A DNA stretch of 64,000 bases from an uncultured Bacteroides sp. (GTDB taxonomy: Bacteria; Bacteroidota; Bacteroidia; Bacteroidales; Bacteroidaceae): assembly GCF_905207245.1 (NCBI RefSeq), contig NZ_CAJLKP010000001.1, positions 186,001 to 250,000 of the forward strand, given 5' to 3'. Within the stretch, counting starts at the first letter, position 1; each line of letters begins with the position of its first letter. Under the pieces are notes generated by a model, which saw only the letters and a program-made list of their open reading frames with translations, was not told the DNA's origin and did not search any database. The position numbers and the translations under genes were made by a program. Positions 35,152-44,500 of this stretch are shown piece after piece.

Positions 35152-35245
35152 TGGTAACAAAGTGGTAAAGCGATAGGACGATAAAGCAATAGAGTGACGT
35201 CATCCTACCACTTTATCACCCTATCACTCTACTCACCTTCTAATC
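35152..35245. repeat. Imperfect inverted repeat of GTGGTAA/GATAAAG words
   Basis: The plus strand runs GTGGTAACAAAGTGGTAAAG, then GATAGG and GATAAAG words, around a GACGTC centre. The same words return inverted (CTACCACTTTATCACCCTATC). Pairing is imperfect (about 17 of 23 in the best block). It may act as a weak terminator for aroC. No coding potential is seen. Confidence 0.55.
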
Positions 35246-35263
35246 CCTCATTATATATTATTT

Positions 35264-36622
35264 ATGAACGAAATACAGAAATACATTTCAGAGAACGAAC
35301 CCAAGATGCTGGAAGATTTGTTCAGCCTCATCCGTATTCCCAGTATCAGCGCGAAACCGGAACATCATGACGACATGCTGGCTTGTGCAGAGCGTTGGGC
35401 ACAATTATTACTTGAAGCAGGTGCAGACGAAGCACTGGTAATGCCGTCAAAAGGTAATCCAATTGTTTTCGGACAAAAGATAGTGGACCCTACCGCTAAA
35501 ACGGTATTAGTATATGCACACTATGATGTTATGCCTGCCGAACCGTTGGACTTGTGGAAAAGCGAACCTTTTGAACCTGAAATCCGCGACGAACATATCT
35601 GGGCCCGTGGCGCAGACGATGACAAGGGACAAGCATTTATCCAGGTGAAAGCATTCGAATATCTGGTGAAACATGGCATGCTGAAAAACAATGTTAAGTT
35701 CATCTTTGAAGGAGAAGAAGAAATAGGTTCGCCCAGCCTGGAAGCTTTCTGTGAAGACCATAAAGAACTTTTAAAAGCAGATGTTATTCTGGTATCAGAC
35801 ACCAGCATGTTGGGAGCTGACCTGCCTTCACTAACTACCGGTCTCCGCGGACTGGCATACTGGGAAATAGAAGTAACAGGTCCTAATCGTGACCTACATT
35901 CAGGACACTTTGGCGGTGCAGTTGCCAATCCTATCAATGTATTATGCGGCATGATTGCCAAAGTGGTGGATGCCGACGGACGTATCACGGTACCCGGCTT
36001 CTATGATGATGTGGAAGAAGTGCCACAGGCAGAACGCGATATGATAGCTCATATTCCATTTAATGAGGAAAAGTATAAAGCAGCCATTGGCGTGAAAGAG
36101 TTATTTGGAGAAAAAGGCTACAGTACACTGGAACGCAATAGTTGTCGCCCGTCATTCGATGTTTGTGGAATCTGGGGCGGATACACGGGTGAAGGTTCCA
36201 AAACGGTACTCCCATCCAAAGCTACCGCTAAAGTATCCTGTCGTTTAGTACCTCATCAGGATCATCATAAAATTTCCCGGATGTTTGCCGATTACATAAT
36301 GAGTATTGCTCCGGATACAGTGCAAGTGAAAGTAACACCCATGCATGGTGGACAAGGATATGTGTGTCCTATCACCCTCCCAGCTTATCAGGCTGCCGAG
36401 AAAGGTTTCGAGAAGGCCTTTGGAAAGAAACCGCTCGCAGTACGCCGTGGGGGAAGCATCCCTATTATTTCGACTTTTGAACAAGTACTTGGAATAAAGA
36501 CGGTGCTCATGGGCTTCGGATTGGAATCAAATGCCATCCACTCACCGAATGAGAATATCCCATTGGATATCTTCCGGAAAGGAATTGAAGCAGTGGTGGA
36601 ATTCCATTTGAAATACATTTAA
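35264..36622 (+). CDS. M20-family metallopeptidase (dipeptidase)
   Basis: The 452-residue cytoplasmic enzyme belongs to the M20/M25/M40 family. Metal-site motifs are VYAHYDVMPAEP, with the first His/Asp, ARGADDDKGQ, and FEGEEEIGSPS, with the catalytic Glu. The inserted dimerisation domain begins around DLHSGHFGGAVANP and the C-terminal metal ligand is in the ESNAIHSPNENI region. Relatives cleave dipeptides or related amides with two zinc ions. The exact substrate is unknown. It has no signal peptide and is followed by an inverted-repeat element shared with the convergent OmpA-family gene. Confidence 0.92.
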   Translation: MNEIQKYISENEPKMLEDLFSLIRIPSISAKPEHHDDMLACAERWAQLLLEAGADEALVMPSKGNPIVFGQKIVDPTAKTVLVYAHYDVMPAEPLDLWKSEPFEPEIRDEHIWARGADDDKGQAFIQVKAFEYLVKHGMLKNNVKFIFEGEEEIGSPSLEAFCEDHKELLKADVILVSDTSMLGADLPSLTTGLRGLAYWEIEVTGPNRDLHSGHFGGAVANPINVLCGMIAKVVDADGRITVPGFYDDVEEVPQAERDMIAHIPFNEEKYKAAIGVKELFGEKGYSTLERNSCRPSFDVCGIWGGYTGEGSKTVLPSKATAKVSCRLVPHQDHHKISRMFADYIMSIAPDTVQVKVTPMHGGQGYVCPITLPAYQAAEKGFEKAFGKKPLAVRRGGSIPIISTFEQVLGIKTVLMGFGLESNAIHSPNENIPLDIFRKGIEAVVEFHLKYI

Positions 36623-36718
36623 ATGAAGAATGAGGAATGAAGAATGAAAAATTTAGCTGCGCGGTGAAAGCTTACTAAAAAGGAGATTCTTCATTCCTCA
36701 TTCTTCATTCTTCATTAA
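36623..36718. repeat. Intergenic inverted repeat of 7-bp AATGAAG words with a TTAGCTGCGC core
   Basis: The left arm is AATGAAG/AATGAGG words in tandem, period 7, and the right arm is their complement. The centre carries TTAGCTGCGC and, 7 nt later, AGCTTA. The same core lies in the element at 27351-27441. It separates the M20 peptidase gene from the convergent OmpA-family gene and overlaps the latter's stop codon. Confidence 0.75.
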
Positions 36719-38718
36719 AAAAACATCGTTCGCAAGACCTTAAATTCCGTACGGCGATTAATTGCATTACAAATCTCCTGCTGTTCCGGTGGGAGATTTT
36801 TTATGAACTCTTCCGTCAGCACATCACCCTCTTTTAGGAAAGTAGCAGATTTAAGAGTGAATTTAGTCACAGTCTTGGGCTGTTGTTCCCCGTAGCCTTG
36901 GGGTGTCAGGCGTTCCGGATCAATGCCGCCTTTGATAAGATAACGTACCACAGACTCAGCACGACGCTGTGACAGGCGGAGATTGTAATCATCATTCCCT
37001 TTATAGTCGCAATGTGCAGCCAATTCAATAGTAACACTCGGATTGTCATTCAACAATTGTATCAGTTCATCCAAGGCTACCGCAGATTCCGGTGTCAGAT
37101 CGGCACAGTCAAACTCATAAAAGATATTCTCTATCAATACAGGGCGGGTGATGGAAGCCAAAGCAAATTCCAGTTCATAACGCCGGTCTTCATTCACATT
37201 CTCCGTCAGCAGTTCTTCCTTATCATTAAGGTAACCACGACAGGAAGCAAGCAAAGCATAGCGACGACCCGGATTTAATTCCTGCATGAAAGTGCCATCC
37301 TTCTTCACGTTTATTTTCAGATAAGTGCCATCATCACCAACCAGAGTCACAAGTGCATCAGACAGCACATCCCCCTCCTTATCATATACCAAGCCTTTCA
37401 AGATATGGTGCACTTCGGGAAGTTCGAAACTAAATATATGGTCCCATCCACGAGCATCTCCCCGATTGGAAGAAAGAAAACCACGATTAGGAGCACCCGG
37501 TTCGAAAGTCATACCGAAGTCATCGCTCTGCGAATTTATGGGAGAACGCATATTCTCAATGCGCCAGCGTCCCGTCAAACTATCGGGGATGGCACGGAAG
37601 ATATCCAATCCACCCATACCGGGATGACCATTGGAAGAGAAGTGCAACGTGCCATCCGGTGCAAAAGTAGGAAACATCTCATCACCGGAAGTATTTATGT
37701 CAGGACCTAAATTATCAACATAACCGAAGCCATCGCGGGTTACATTAATACGCCACAAGTCCAGTCCACCTTGTCCGCCGGGCATATCAGACACAAAATA
37801 AAGATAATCGCCTGCGGGAGACAGGACGGGGTGGGCAACGGAAGAAAGGGTATCGTTCATGATGGCACATTTCTGAGGAGTTCCCCATTCGGCCCCGGCA
37901 CGTTGAGAGACGTAAATCTCAGCATAGGCAGGCGCATCGGGCAATGTCCGGCAACGAGTAAAATACATAGTTTTGCCATCTGCCGAAAAAGAACAAGCTC
38001 CCTCCTCAAATTCACTGTTCACTTCGGAGGCAAGCGGTTCCGGCTTTTGCCATTGTTTCTTTTCATTCCGCTTGGAGTGAAATATATCGGCGCTCTTCAT
38101 ACCGGTGATACCGTTCAAATCAGAACCTTTCGCTTCATTGCGGGTAGAAGTAAAATATAGGATATCGGCATCGTCACCTGCATACATTGGAGAATAATCG
38201 CTACGGCGGGATACGAGGATAGGAATGCGCTTTACAATATGACGGGTAGGATTCTTTTTCCATTCTTGAGCCAGTTGGCAGGAAATAAGTCCAATATGTG
38301 CCAGGGAGTCTTTGCGTTCTTTTTTATCAGAAAGATGCTGCGCGTAAGTAAGATAATTCTCATAATAAGGTATAGCGGCTGCATATTCACCATTCTTACG
38401 AAGCATCTCCGCCAGGTAAAAATGAGAGATAGTGTCAGGATAACGGTAACGAACCGCATTCATATAGGCCGCTTTGGCTTTCAAGGTGTAGTTAATGCGC
38501 CGGTAACAATCACCTTGTTTGTAAGCAAGGATTCCACGTTGCGGACGGTCTTTGGGAGAAGTGCGGGTATAGGCCTGTTTGTAATGACGGGCAGCATCAA
38601 AGTATTCTCCACGGGCATAACTTTGTTCCGCCTGACGCAGACTTCGCCCTGCCCCACAGGAAGTGAGAAATAAAGTGATGCAAAAAAGAGAAAATAAAAA
38701 CAGCTTATATAAACTCAT
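36715..38718 (-). CDS. OmpA-family lipoprotein with TPR and PD40 repeats (PorE-like)
   Basis: The 667-residue lipoprotein has lipobox FLTSC with Cys21. The order is TPR-like helices (residues about 27-150), PD40/WD40-type propeller repeats (about 170-430, with DILYFTSTRNEAKG and TMYFTRCRTLP), and a carboxypeptidase-regulatory-like beta-sandwich (about 435-520, LKGLVYDKEGDVLSDALVTL). Last comes a C-terminal OmpA peptidoglycan-binding domain (about 535-660, IELAAHCDYKGNDDYNLRLSQRRAESV). This order is that of PorE (PG1058) of the Porphyromonas type IX secretion system, but no other Por gene is in the window, so a general envelope role is as likely. It has no operon partner. Confidence 0.85.
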   Translation of the reverse strand: MSLYKLFLFSLFCITLFLTSCGAGRSLRQAEQSYARGEYFDAARHYKQAYTRTSPKDRPQRGILAYKQGDCYRRINYTLKAKAAYMNAVRYRYPDTISHFYLAEMLRKNGEYAAAIPYYENYLTYAQHLSDKKERKDSLAHIGLISCQLAQEWKKNPTRHIVKRIPILVSRRSDYSPMYAGDDADILYFTSTRNEAKGSDLNGITGMKSADIFHSKRNEKKQWQKPEPLASEVNSEFEEGACSFSADGKTMYFTRCRTLPDAPAYAEIYVSQRAGAEWGTPQKCAIMNDTLSSVAHPVLSPAGDYLYFVSDMPGGQGGLDLWRINVTRDGFGYVDNLGPDINTSGDEMFPTFAPDGTLHFSSNGHPGMGGLDIFRAIPDSLTGRWRIENMRSPINSQSDDFGMTFEPGAPNRGFLSSNRGDARGWDHIFSFELPEVHHILKGLVYDKEGDVLSDALVTLVGDDGTYLKINVKKDGTFMQELNPGRRYALLASCRGYLNDKEELLTENVNEDRRYELEFALASITRPVLIENIFYEFDCADLTPESAVALDELIQLLNDNPSVTIELAAHCDYKGNDDYNLRLSQRRAESVVRYLIKGGIDPERLTPQGYGEQQPKTVTKFTLKSATFLKEGDVLTEEFIKNLPPEQQEICNAINRRTEFKVLRTMFF

Positions 38719-38791
38719 CCTGTATAGGTCTACTAAATCATCATTTACCTATATAAACAGAAAAACCGGCAGTTTATTGTATATTCATCAT

Positions 38792-41002
38792 CTATTCAAA
38801 TGGTTTACGAAACGTACATCCATTCCGCCATTCGGAACAACCGTAAGCCGTCTTACCTTTAATAATAGTTCCTTTGCCACACAACGGGCATATCTGTCCC
38901 TCAACAATCTGCGACTGGGAAGCGTTTACAGGAGATATATCTGATTTTGCCTCAGACATATTATTTTTTGTTTCAGATTCATCCACCTTTGCTTCAGATG
39001 CTTTTTTGCGCGGTTTACTCTGTCGTTTAGGCTTCGAGACGCCCTTCTCTTTTGCTGCCTTTCCGTCCTGCTTTTGCCCACCGGCAGATGCTTCCTGAAC
39101 GGCCTGCACAATCGTGATATGCCGGTTGCTATTATCCGAAAGCACACTCATGACAACTTCCGAAACCATCTGCTTCAATTCCTCCAGAAACTGAGCGGCG
39201 TTATAGGTTTTCTTCTCAATCTCACGTAGTTTCTTCTCCCAGATACCTGTCAGTTCAGCAGATTTCAACAGTTCCTCATGGATAATCTGAATTAGCTCTA
39301 CACCCGTAGGCGTAGCAATCAGATTCTTCTTTTCCTTACGGATATAATTCCGCTTAAAAAGCGTCTCAATAATTGCCGCACGCGTAGACGGGCGACCGAT
39401 ACCATTCTCTTTCAATGCATCGCGCAGTTCATCATTATCCACCAGCTTACCTGCTGTTTCCATGGCACGCAGCAATGTGGCCTCGGTGTAAGGACGCGGC
39501 GGTTGCGTCCACTTCTCGTATAAATCGGGCACATGAGGACCGCTTTCACCTTTCACAAATACAGGCAACACGTTTTCCTCTTCACCTATTTCCTTTTCTT
39601 CCTGCGACTGTGCTCCCGGAGTTCCGAAGATAACCCGCCATCCCGGTTCCAATATCTGTTTGCCGGTAGTCTTAAATTCAATATTCTCCACTGCCCCCAA
39701 TACGGTGGTAGTGGCGAACTTACAATCCGGATAGAACGCTGCAATAAATCGGCTCGCAATCAAATCGAACACACGACGTTCCATATCTGTCAGGTTCTGC
39801 GGATATTGTCCGGTGGGGATGATAGCATGGTGATCCGTCACCTTAGAGTTATCGAACACTTTCTTCGATTTCAGTAAAGTGGTTCCTTCCAAGGGTTTTG
39901 TGAAAGTTTCATAGTCACGTAATCCTTTCAAGATACCCGGACACTTCGGATAAATATCATCACTCAGAAAAGTTGTATCTACACGCGGATAGGTGGCAAC
40001 TTTCTTTTCATATAATGATTGGATAATTTTCAGCGTTTCATCGGCAGAATAAGCAAACTTCTTATTACATTCCACCTGTAAAGAGGTCAAGTCAAACAAT
40101 CGAAGCGGAGCTTCCTTTCCTTCCTTCTTGGTGACATCTGTAATCGTAAAAGGAGAATTCCTGATTTGTTCCAACAGAGCCATACCTTGCTCTTGACTGG
40201 TAATAGGATCTATTCCCCGATTTTCTTCCTCCTTCTTGGGCTTCTTTCCAGCAGCAATAGCCTCCTTATTCTTTTCTGCTTCCAGAATTAGTTCTTCCTC
40301 ACTCTTCCTGATTATGGCAGCAAAGGTAGTATCCCGGTATACTGTCTTCAATTCCCAATATTGCTTGGGGACAAAGTTCTGTATTTCCAACTGACGATTT
40401 ACAATAAGCGCCAACGTAGGTGTCTGTACCCGGCCAATAGAAAGTACTTGCTTGTTCTGCCCGTACTTCATGGTATAGAGGCGCGTCGCATTCATACCCA
40501 GCAACCAGTCGCCAATAGCGCGGGACAACCCAGCTTCGTACAAAGGTTGAAAGTCGGAAGCATCCTTCAGTTTGGCAAAACCTTCGCGGATTGCCTCTTC
40601 TGTCAATGACGAAATCCACAACCGCTTCACCGGACAACGTGCCCCAGCTTTCTGCATCACCCAGCGCTGAATCAATTCTCCCTCCTGTCCGGCATCACCA
40701 CAGTTGATGATCATATCGGCTTTCTGCATGAGGGATTCTATTGTATGGAATTGCTTTTCGTAAGTTGGATTACTGATGAGCTTAATCCCGAAACGGGGCG
40801 GTATCATAGGGAGGCTTCCCAAGCTCCATGATTTCCAGTTCGGAGTGTATTCATGGGGCTCTTTGAGCGTACAAAGATGGCCGAATGTCCAGGTCACTTG
40901 GTATCCGTTCCCTTCAATGTATCCATCTCTCCTGTCTTTCGCTCCTAATACATCAGCTATGTCACGTGCCACAGAGGGCTTTTCGGCAATACAAACTATC
41001 AT
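38792..41002 (-). CDS. topB: DNA topoisomerase III
   Basis: The 736-residue type IA topoisomerase opens with the Toprim domain (MIVCIAEKPSVARDIADVLG, acidic triad in NCGDAGQEGELIQRW). It has SIGRVQTPTLAL and the active-site Tyr in TYPRVDT (Tyr338). The C-terminal part has a charged, Lys/Ser/Glu-rich linker (about residues 630-700) and one four-Cys zinc ribbon (CPLCGKGTI to YGCSEWRNGC). It decatenates DNA during replication and recombination. topB genes also occur on Bacteroides conjugative elements, but no transfer or integrase gene is seen nearby. The promoter -7 element is at 41023-41030. Confidence 0.95.
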   Translation of the reverse strand: MIVCIAEKPSVARDIADVLGAKDRRDGYIEGNGYQVTWTFGHLCTLKEPHEYTPNWKSWSLGSLPMIPPRFGIKLISNPTYEKQFHTIESLMQKADMIINCGDAGQEGELIQRWVMQKAGARCPVKRLWISSLTEEAIREGFAKLKDASDFQPLYEAGLSRAIGDWLLGMNATRLYTMKYGQNKQVLSIGRVQTPTLALIVNRQLEIQNFVPKQYWELKTVYRDTTFAAIIRKSEEELILEAEKNKEAIAAGKKPKKEEENRGIDPITSQEQGMALLEQIRNSPFTITDVTKKEGKEAPLRLFDLTSLQVECNKKFAYSADETLKIIQSLYEKKVATYPRVDTTFLSDDIYPKCPGILKGLRDYETFTKPLEGTTLLKSKKVFDNSKVTDHHAIIPTGQYPQNLTDMERRVFDLIASRFIAAFYPDCKFATTTVLGAVENIEFKTTGKQILEPGWRVIFGTPGAQSQEEKEIGEEENVLPVFVKGESGPHVPDLYEKWTQPPRPYTEATLLRAMETAGKLVDNDELRDALKENGIGRPSTRAAIIETLFKRNYIRKEKKNLIATPTGVELIQIIHEELLKSAELTGIWEKKLREIEKKTYNAAQFLEELKQMVSEVVMSVLSDNSNRHITIVQAVQEASAGGQKQDGKAAKEKGVSKPKRQSKPRKKASEAKVDESETKNNMSEAKSDISPVNASQSQIVEGQICPLCGKGTIIKGKTAYGCSEWRNGCTFRKPFE

Positions 41003-41022
41003 TCATTATTCTTTTAACGGAG

Positions 41023-41030
41023 CAAAGGTA
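41023..41030 (-). promoter_or_regulatory. -7 element of topB
   Basis: TACCTTTG on the minus strand is a perfect TAnnTTTG match 20 nt before the topB ATG. No clear TTTG lies 19 nt upstream. Confidence 0.55.
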
Positions 41031-41242
41031 CAAAAAAGGGGGGAATGATAAAAGAATAAGTGATGATCAATGGCAACAAAGTAGTATTAGCACAGATGTG
41101 AAGGTCTCTTGCACAATATTGATAGCCAAAAGCACATTTTACATCATAAAAAGAACATTGCTACCAGTTGAAACATATAAAAAGGAGTAATTTAGCAACA
41201 ATAAATAGGTAAAGAAGATTATTCAGCTTAACACTTTCCAAT

Positions 41243-41285
41243 AAGGTTGAACTCCCCCCAAAAAAGAAAAGTTCAACCTTTTTTT
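41243..41285 (+). terminator. Orphan rightward intrinsic terminator
   Basis: AAGGTTGAACT (41243-41253) and AGTTCAACCTT (41270-41280) form an 11-bp perfect stem around a 16-nt loop, followed by a seven-T run (41279-41285) on the plus strand. No plus-strand gene precedes it since 36622, so it could end a short RNA or shield the regulator gene. Confidence 0.8.
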
Positions 41286-41473
41286 ATTTTACACTCCTGA
41301 TTTATAGATAAAAGTAGGCTATTTGCCAATACTATTCAATTTTTAAACAAAAATGAAAGTCGATTGTACAAATCCGAAAGCTACACAAACGGAACTACAG
41401 ATTCAAAAGACAGATAAGAAAGCCGCCTACGTATAAAAAGACTAATTTAGCCACCGAAAAAAGATTTTTATTA

Positions 41474-41481
41474 TACCTTTG
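41474..41481 (+). promoter_or_regulatory. -7 element of the PUL 2 regulator gene
   Basis: TACCTTTG is a perfect TAnnTTTG match 26 nt before the ATG at 41508, placing the start of transcription downstream of the orphan terminator. Confidence 0.6.
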
Positions 41482-41507
41482 TACTATAACCTTATATACC
41501 ACAGAAA

Positions 41508-44500
41508 ATGACAAAATACCTTTTATGCCTCTTGACTAATCTGCTGATATTCCCACTCTCTGCACAAGAGCCAGCACCTATTGGCTTTGTACATATCGGA
41601 CTGAACGACGGACTTTCACAAAGTACAGTAGTGGATATCACCCAGGATCAAAAGGGCAATATGTGGTTCGCCACTCACAACGGACTTAACAAATTCGACG
41701 GTTATGACTTTACCGTTTATCAACATAATGAACAAGATCCACACAGCATATGCGACGATATTATCCGCACCTGTATCACGGACAAACAAGGCAGAATTTG
41801 GATAGGAACCGATGAAGGGCTATCTCTCTATGATATCAATATGGATCGGTTTGAGAACTTCAACTATCAAGAAAATGGAGAACAAATATCCATTAACGGA
41901 ATAGTAGAAGTTAACAATAAGCTTTTACTATTTTCCAGGAAAAAGAAATTAATATTATTCGATATCGAAACAAAGCAATATCTGAAGGACCTGCCAATCC
42001 CTACTCTTTCCTCCATTTCACCGACTGCTATCTACCGACAGGACGACCATATTTACATAGGCAGCATGCAAGGATTATTCGTTTATTCCATTCACACAAA
42101 TACATTGGAAAACATTGCACCTGAAATACTGAAAGAAATAGAAATATACACTATACTGAAGCAATCTCCCAGACAACTATGGGTAGGAACCGAAGGAAGA
42201 GGATTATTTTCTATTAATCTTCTGACAAAAGAAGTGACCAATTATACCCATAACTCTAAAATAGAACATTCAATCAGTTCCAATTACATCCGTTCACTTT
42301 GCCTCGACTCACAAAATACCCTATGGATAGGAACTCTTAATTCACTGAACATATATAATGAAAAAGATGATAATTTCAATATTTATACCAGCGATCAATT
42401 AGAAAGCGGCAAGCTCTCGCAAACATCTGTTCGTGATATCTTTATGGATTCACAAGGTGGAATGTGGCTGGGAACCTATTTCGGAGGATTGAATTACTAC
42501 CATCCTTTCAAAGATCGTTTCTCTAATATACAATCCACGGACAAAGAAAATTCACTAAACTGCAATATCGTGGGATGTATTAGGGAAGATTCTCAAAACA
42601 ACCTTTGGATAGGAACAAACAGTGGTGGTGTAAACTGTTACAATCCACATACACGCACTTTTAAACACTATACACAGAAAGAAGGTTTAGGTGCGAACGA
42701 TGTAAAAGTTATCTATATAGATGAAAAGAACGACTTAGTTTATATAGGTACACACACAGGTGGACTCAGTATTCTAAACCGTAAATCGGGACATATCAGA
42801 ACGATTTGTGATAACAGGACAAACAACATCTATACTTTTGAGCCTACAAAAAATGGAGAATTCTGGATCAGTGGGCTCGACGAATTACTGCGCTTTAATC
42901 CTACAAACATGACATTTACTGTCATAACCAAGCAAGCAGATGGAAAACCGTTTCTACATAACCGGATTACGGATATTGTTCGTGACAGTAAACACCGGCT
43001 TTGGCTAATCAGTGAAAAAGGCTTAAGAGTATATACAGAGAAAGATGGACAACTGCAATATTGCTCCATACTGCCGGAACAATCACCCTTCACCTACAAG
43101 ATGACGAATTGTATATGCGAATCCAAGTTAAACGGAATTTTCTGGATAGGCACGCGCAACGGAATTTATCGCTTCGACGAAAAGACAAAAGAAATCAAAC
43201 AATATACCACTACTCACGGATTGCCCAACAACGTAGTACATGGAATTATGGAAGATTCTTACGGCTATCTTTGGCTCAGTACGGACAAAGGACTGAGCCG
43301 CTTCCAGCCGCAAACAGAGAAATTCAGAAATTATACAAGTAATGACGGTTTGCAAAGTAATCAATTCTCTAACAACGCATATTGCCACACGAAAAATGGA
43401 TTGATGTACTTTGGAGGAATCAATGGCATTACTACTTTCCAACCGGAACAATTACCGGACAATCCCTATATACCATCCGTTGTCATCACGCGACTAAAAC
43501 TGTTCAATAAGACAGTTAGCCCGGGAGATGGTACCGGTATATTAGAGAAGAATATCAGTGAAACCAGCAGCATTACACTAACTGCCAAACAATCTATGTT
43601 TTCACTGGATTTTGTTGTATCCAATTACATTTCCGGCAATCATAATACATTTGCTTATATGCTGAAAGGGTATGACAAAGAATGGTATTACACCCACAAT
43701 TCCCGTATCGTTTCCTATTCAAATCTGCCACAAGGCACTTACCATTTCCTGGTGAAAGCCGCTAACAGCGACGGGAAGTGGAATGAGCAACCAACCGAAT
43801 TGGAAGTGAAGGTTCTTCCTGTCTGGTATAAAACGTGGTGGGCTGTACTGTTATTTATCGTACTCTTTCTTGCCGCCACCGTTTTCATTTTCTACTACTT
43901 CTGGATGCGCAAAAGCATGAAAGCGCAGATACAGATGGAACTTGCCGACAAAGAACGGCAAAAGCAGATGAACGAGATGAAGCTCCAATTTTTCATTAAT
44001 ATATCGCACGAATTGCGAACACCACTTACCATGATATTGGCTCCCTTGCAAGATGTGCTTGATAAAGTAAACGACCGCTGGATACATAAGCAGTTGGAAC
44101 ATGTCCAGAAGAATACCAACCGCTTACTGCATCTGGTAAATCAACTGATGGACTACCGCCGGGCCGAACTGGGAGTGTTCCATCTCAAAGTCAGACGTAA
44201 CGTAATCCATCTGGTCATAAAGAAGAACTTTCTACTTTATGAACGAGTGGCCCAGCGCAAAAATATCACTTACAATTTCCATTCGGAAATAGAAGACCAG
44301 AAAGTGTTGTGCGATCCCAACTATCTGGAACTTATCATCAATAATTTGATTTCTAACGCTTTTAAATACACCGATGAGGGGCAAGCCATCACAATTATCT
44401 TAAAAGAAGAAAACAACAAATTGATGTTGCAAGTAAAAGATACAGGTCAAGGTATTCCCCTAAGCAAGCAAAGCAAAATTTTCGAGCGTTTCTATAAAGT

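Larger units (their letters stand above)
41003..41473. other. Divergent intergenic region topB / PUL 2 regulator
   Basis: No coding frame is supported. It contains the topB promoter (41023-41030) and a rightward intrinsic terminator (41243-41285) that belongs to no annotated gene. The rest is AT-rich. Confidence 0.5.

Noticed and set aside
36715..38718. Evidence for a type IX secretion system.
   Set aside because: Only one PorE-like gene is present. Domain order alone does not prove the system.
38792..41002. topB as the marker of a conjugative or integrative element.
   Set aside because: There is no integrase, relaxase, tra gene or direct-repeat boundary nearby, and the flanking genes are housekeeping or envelope genes.
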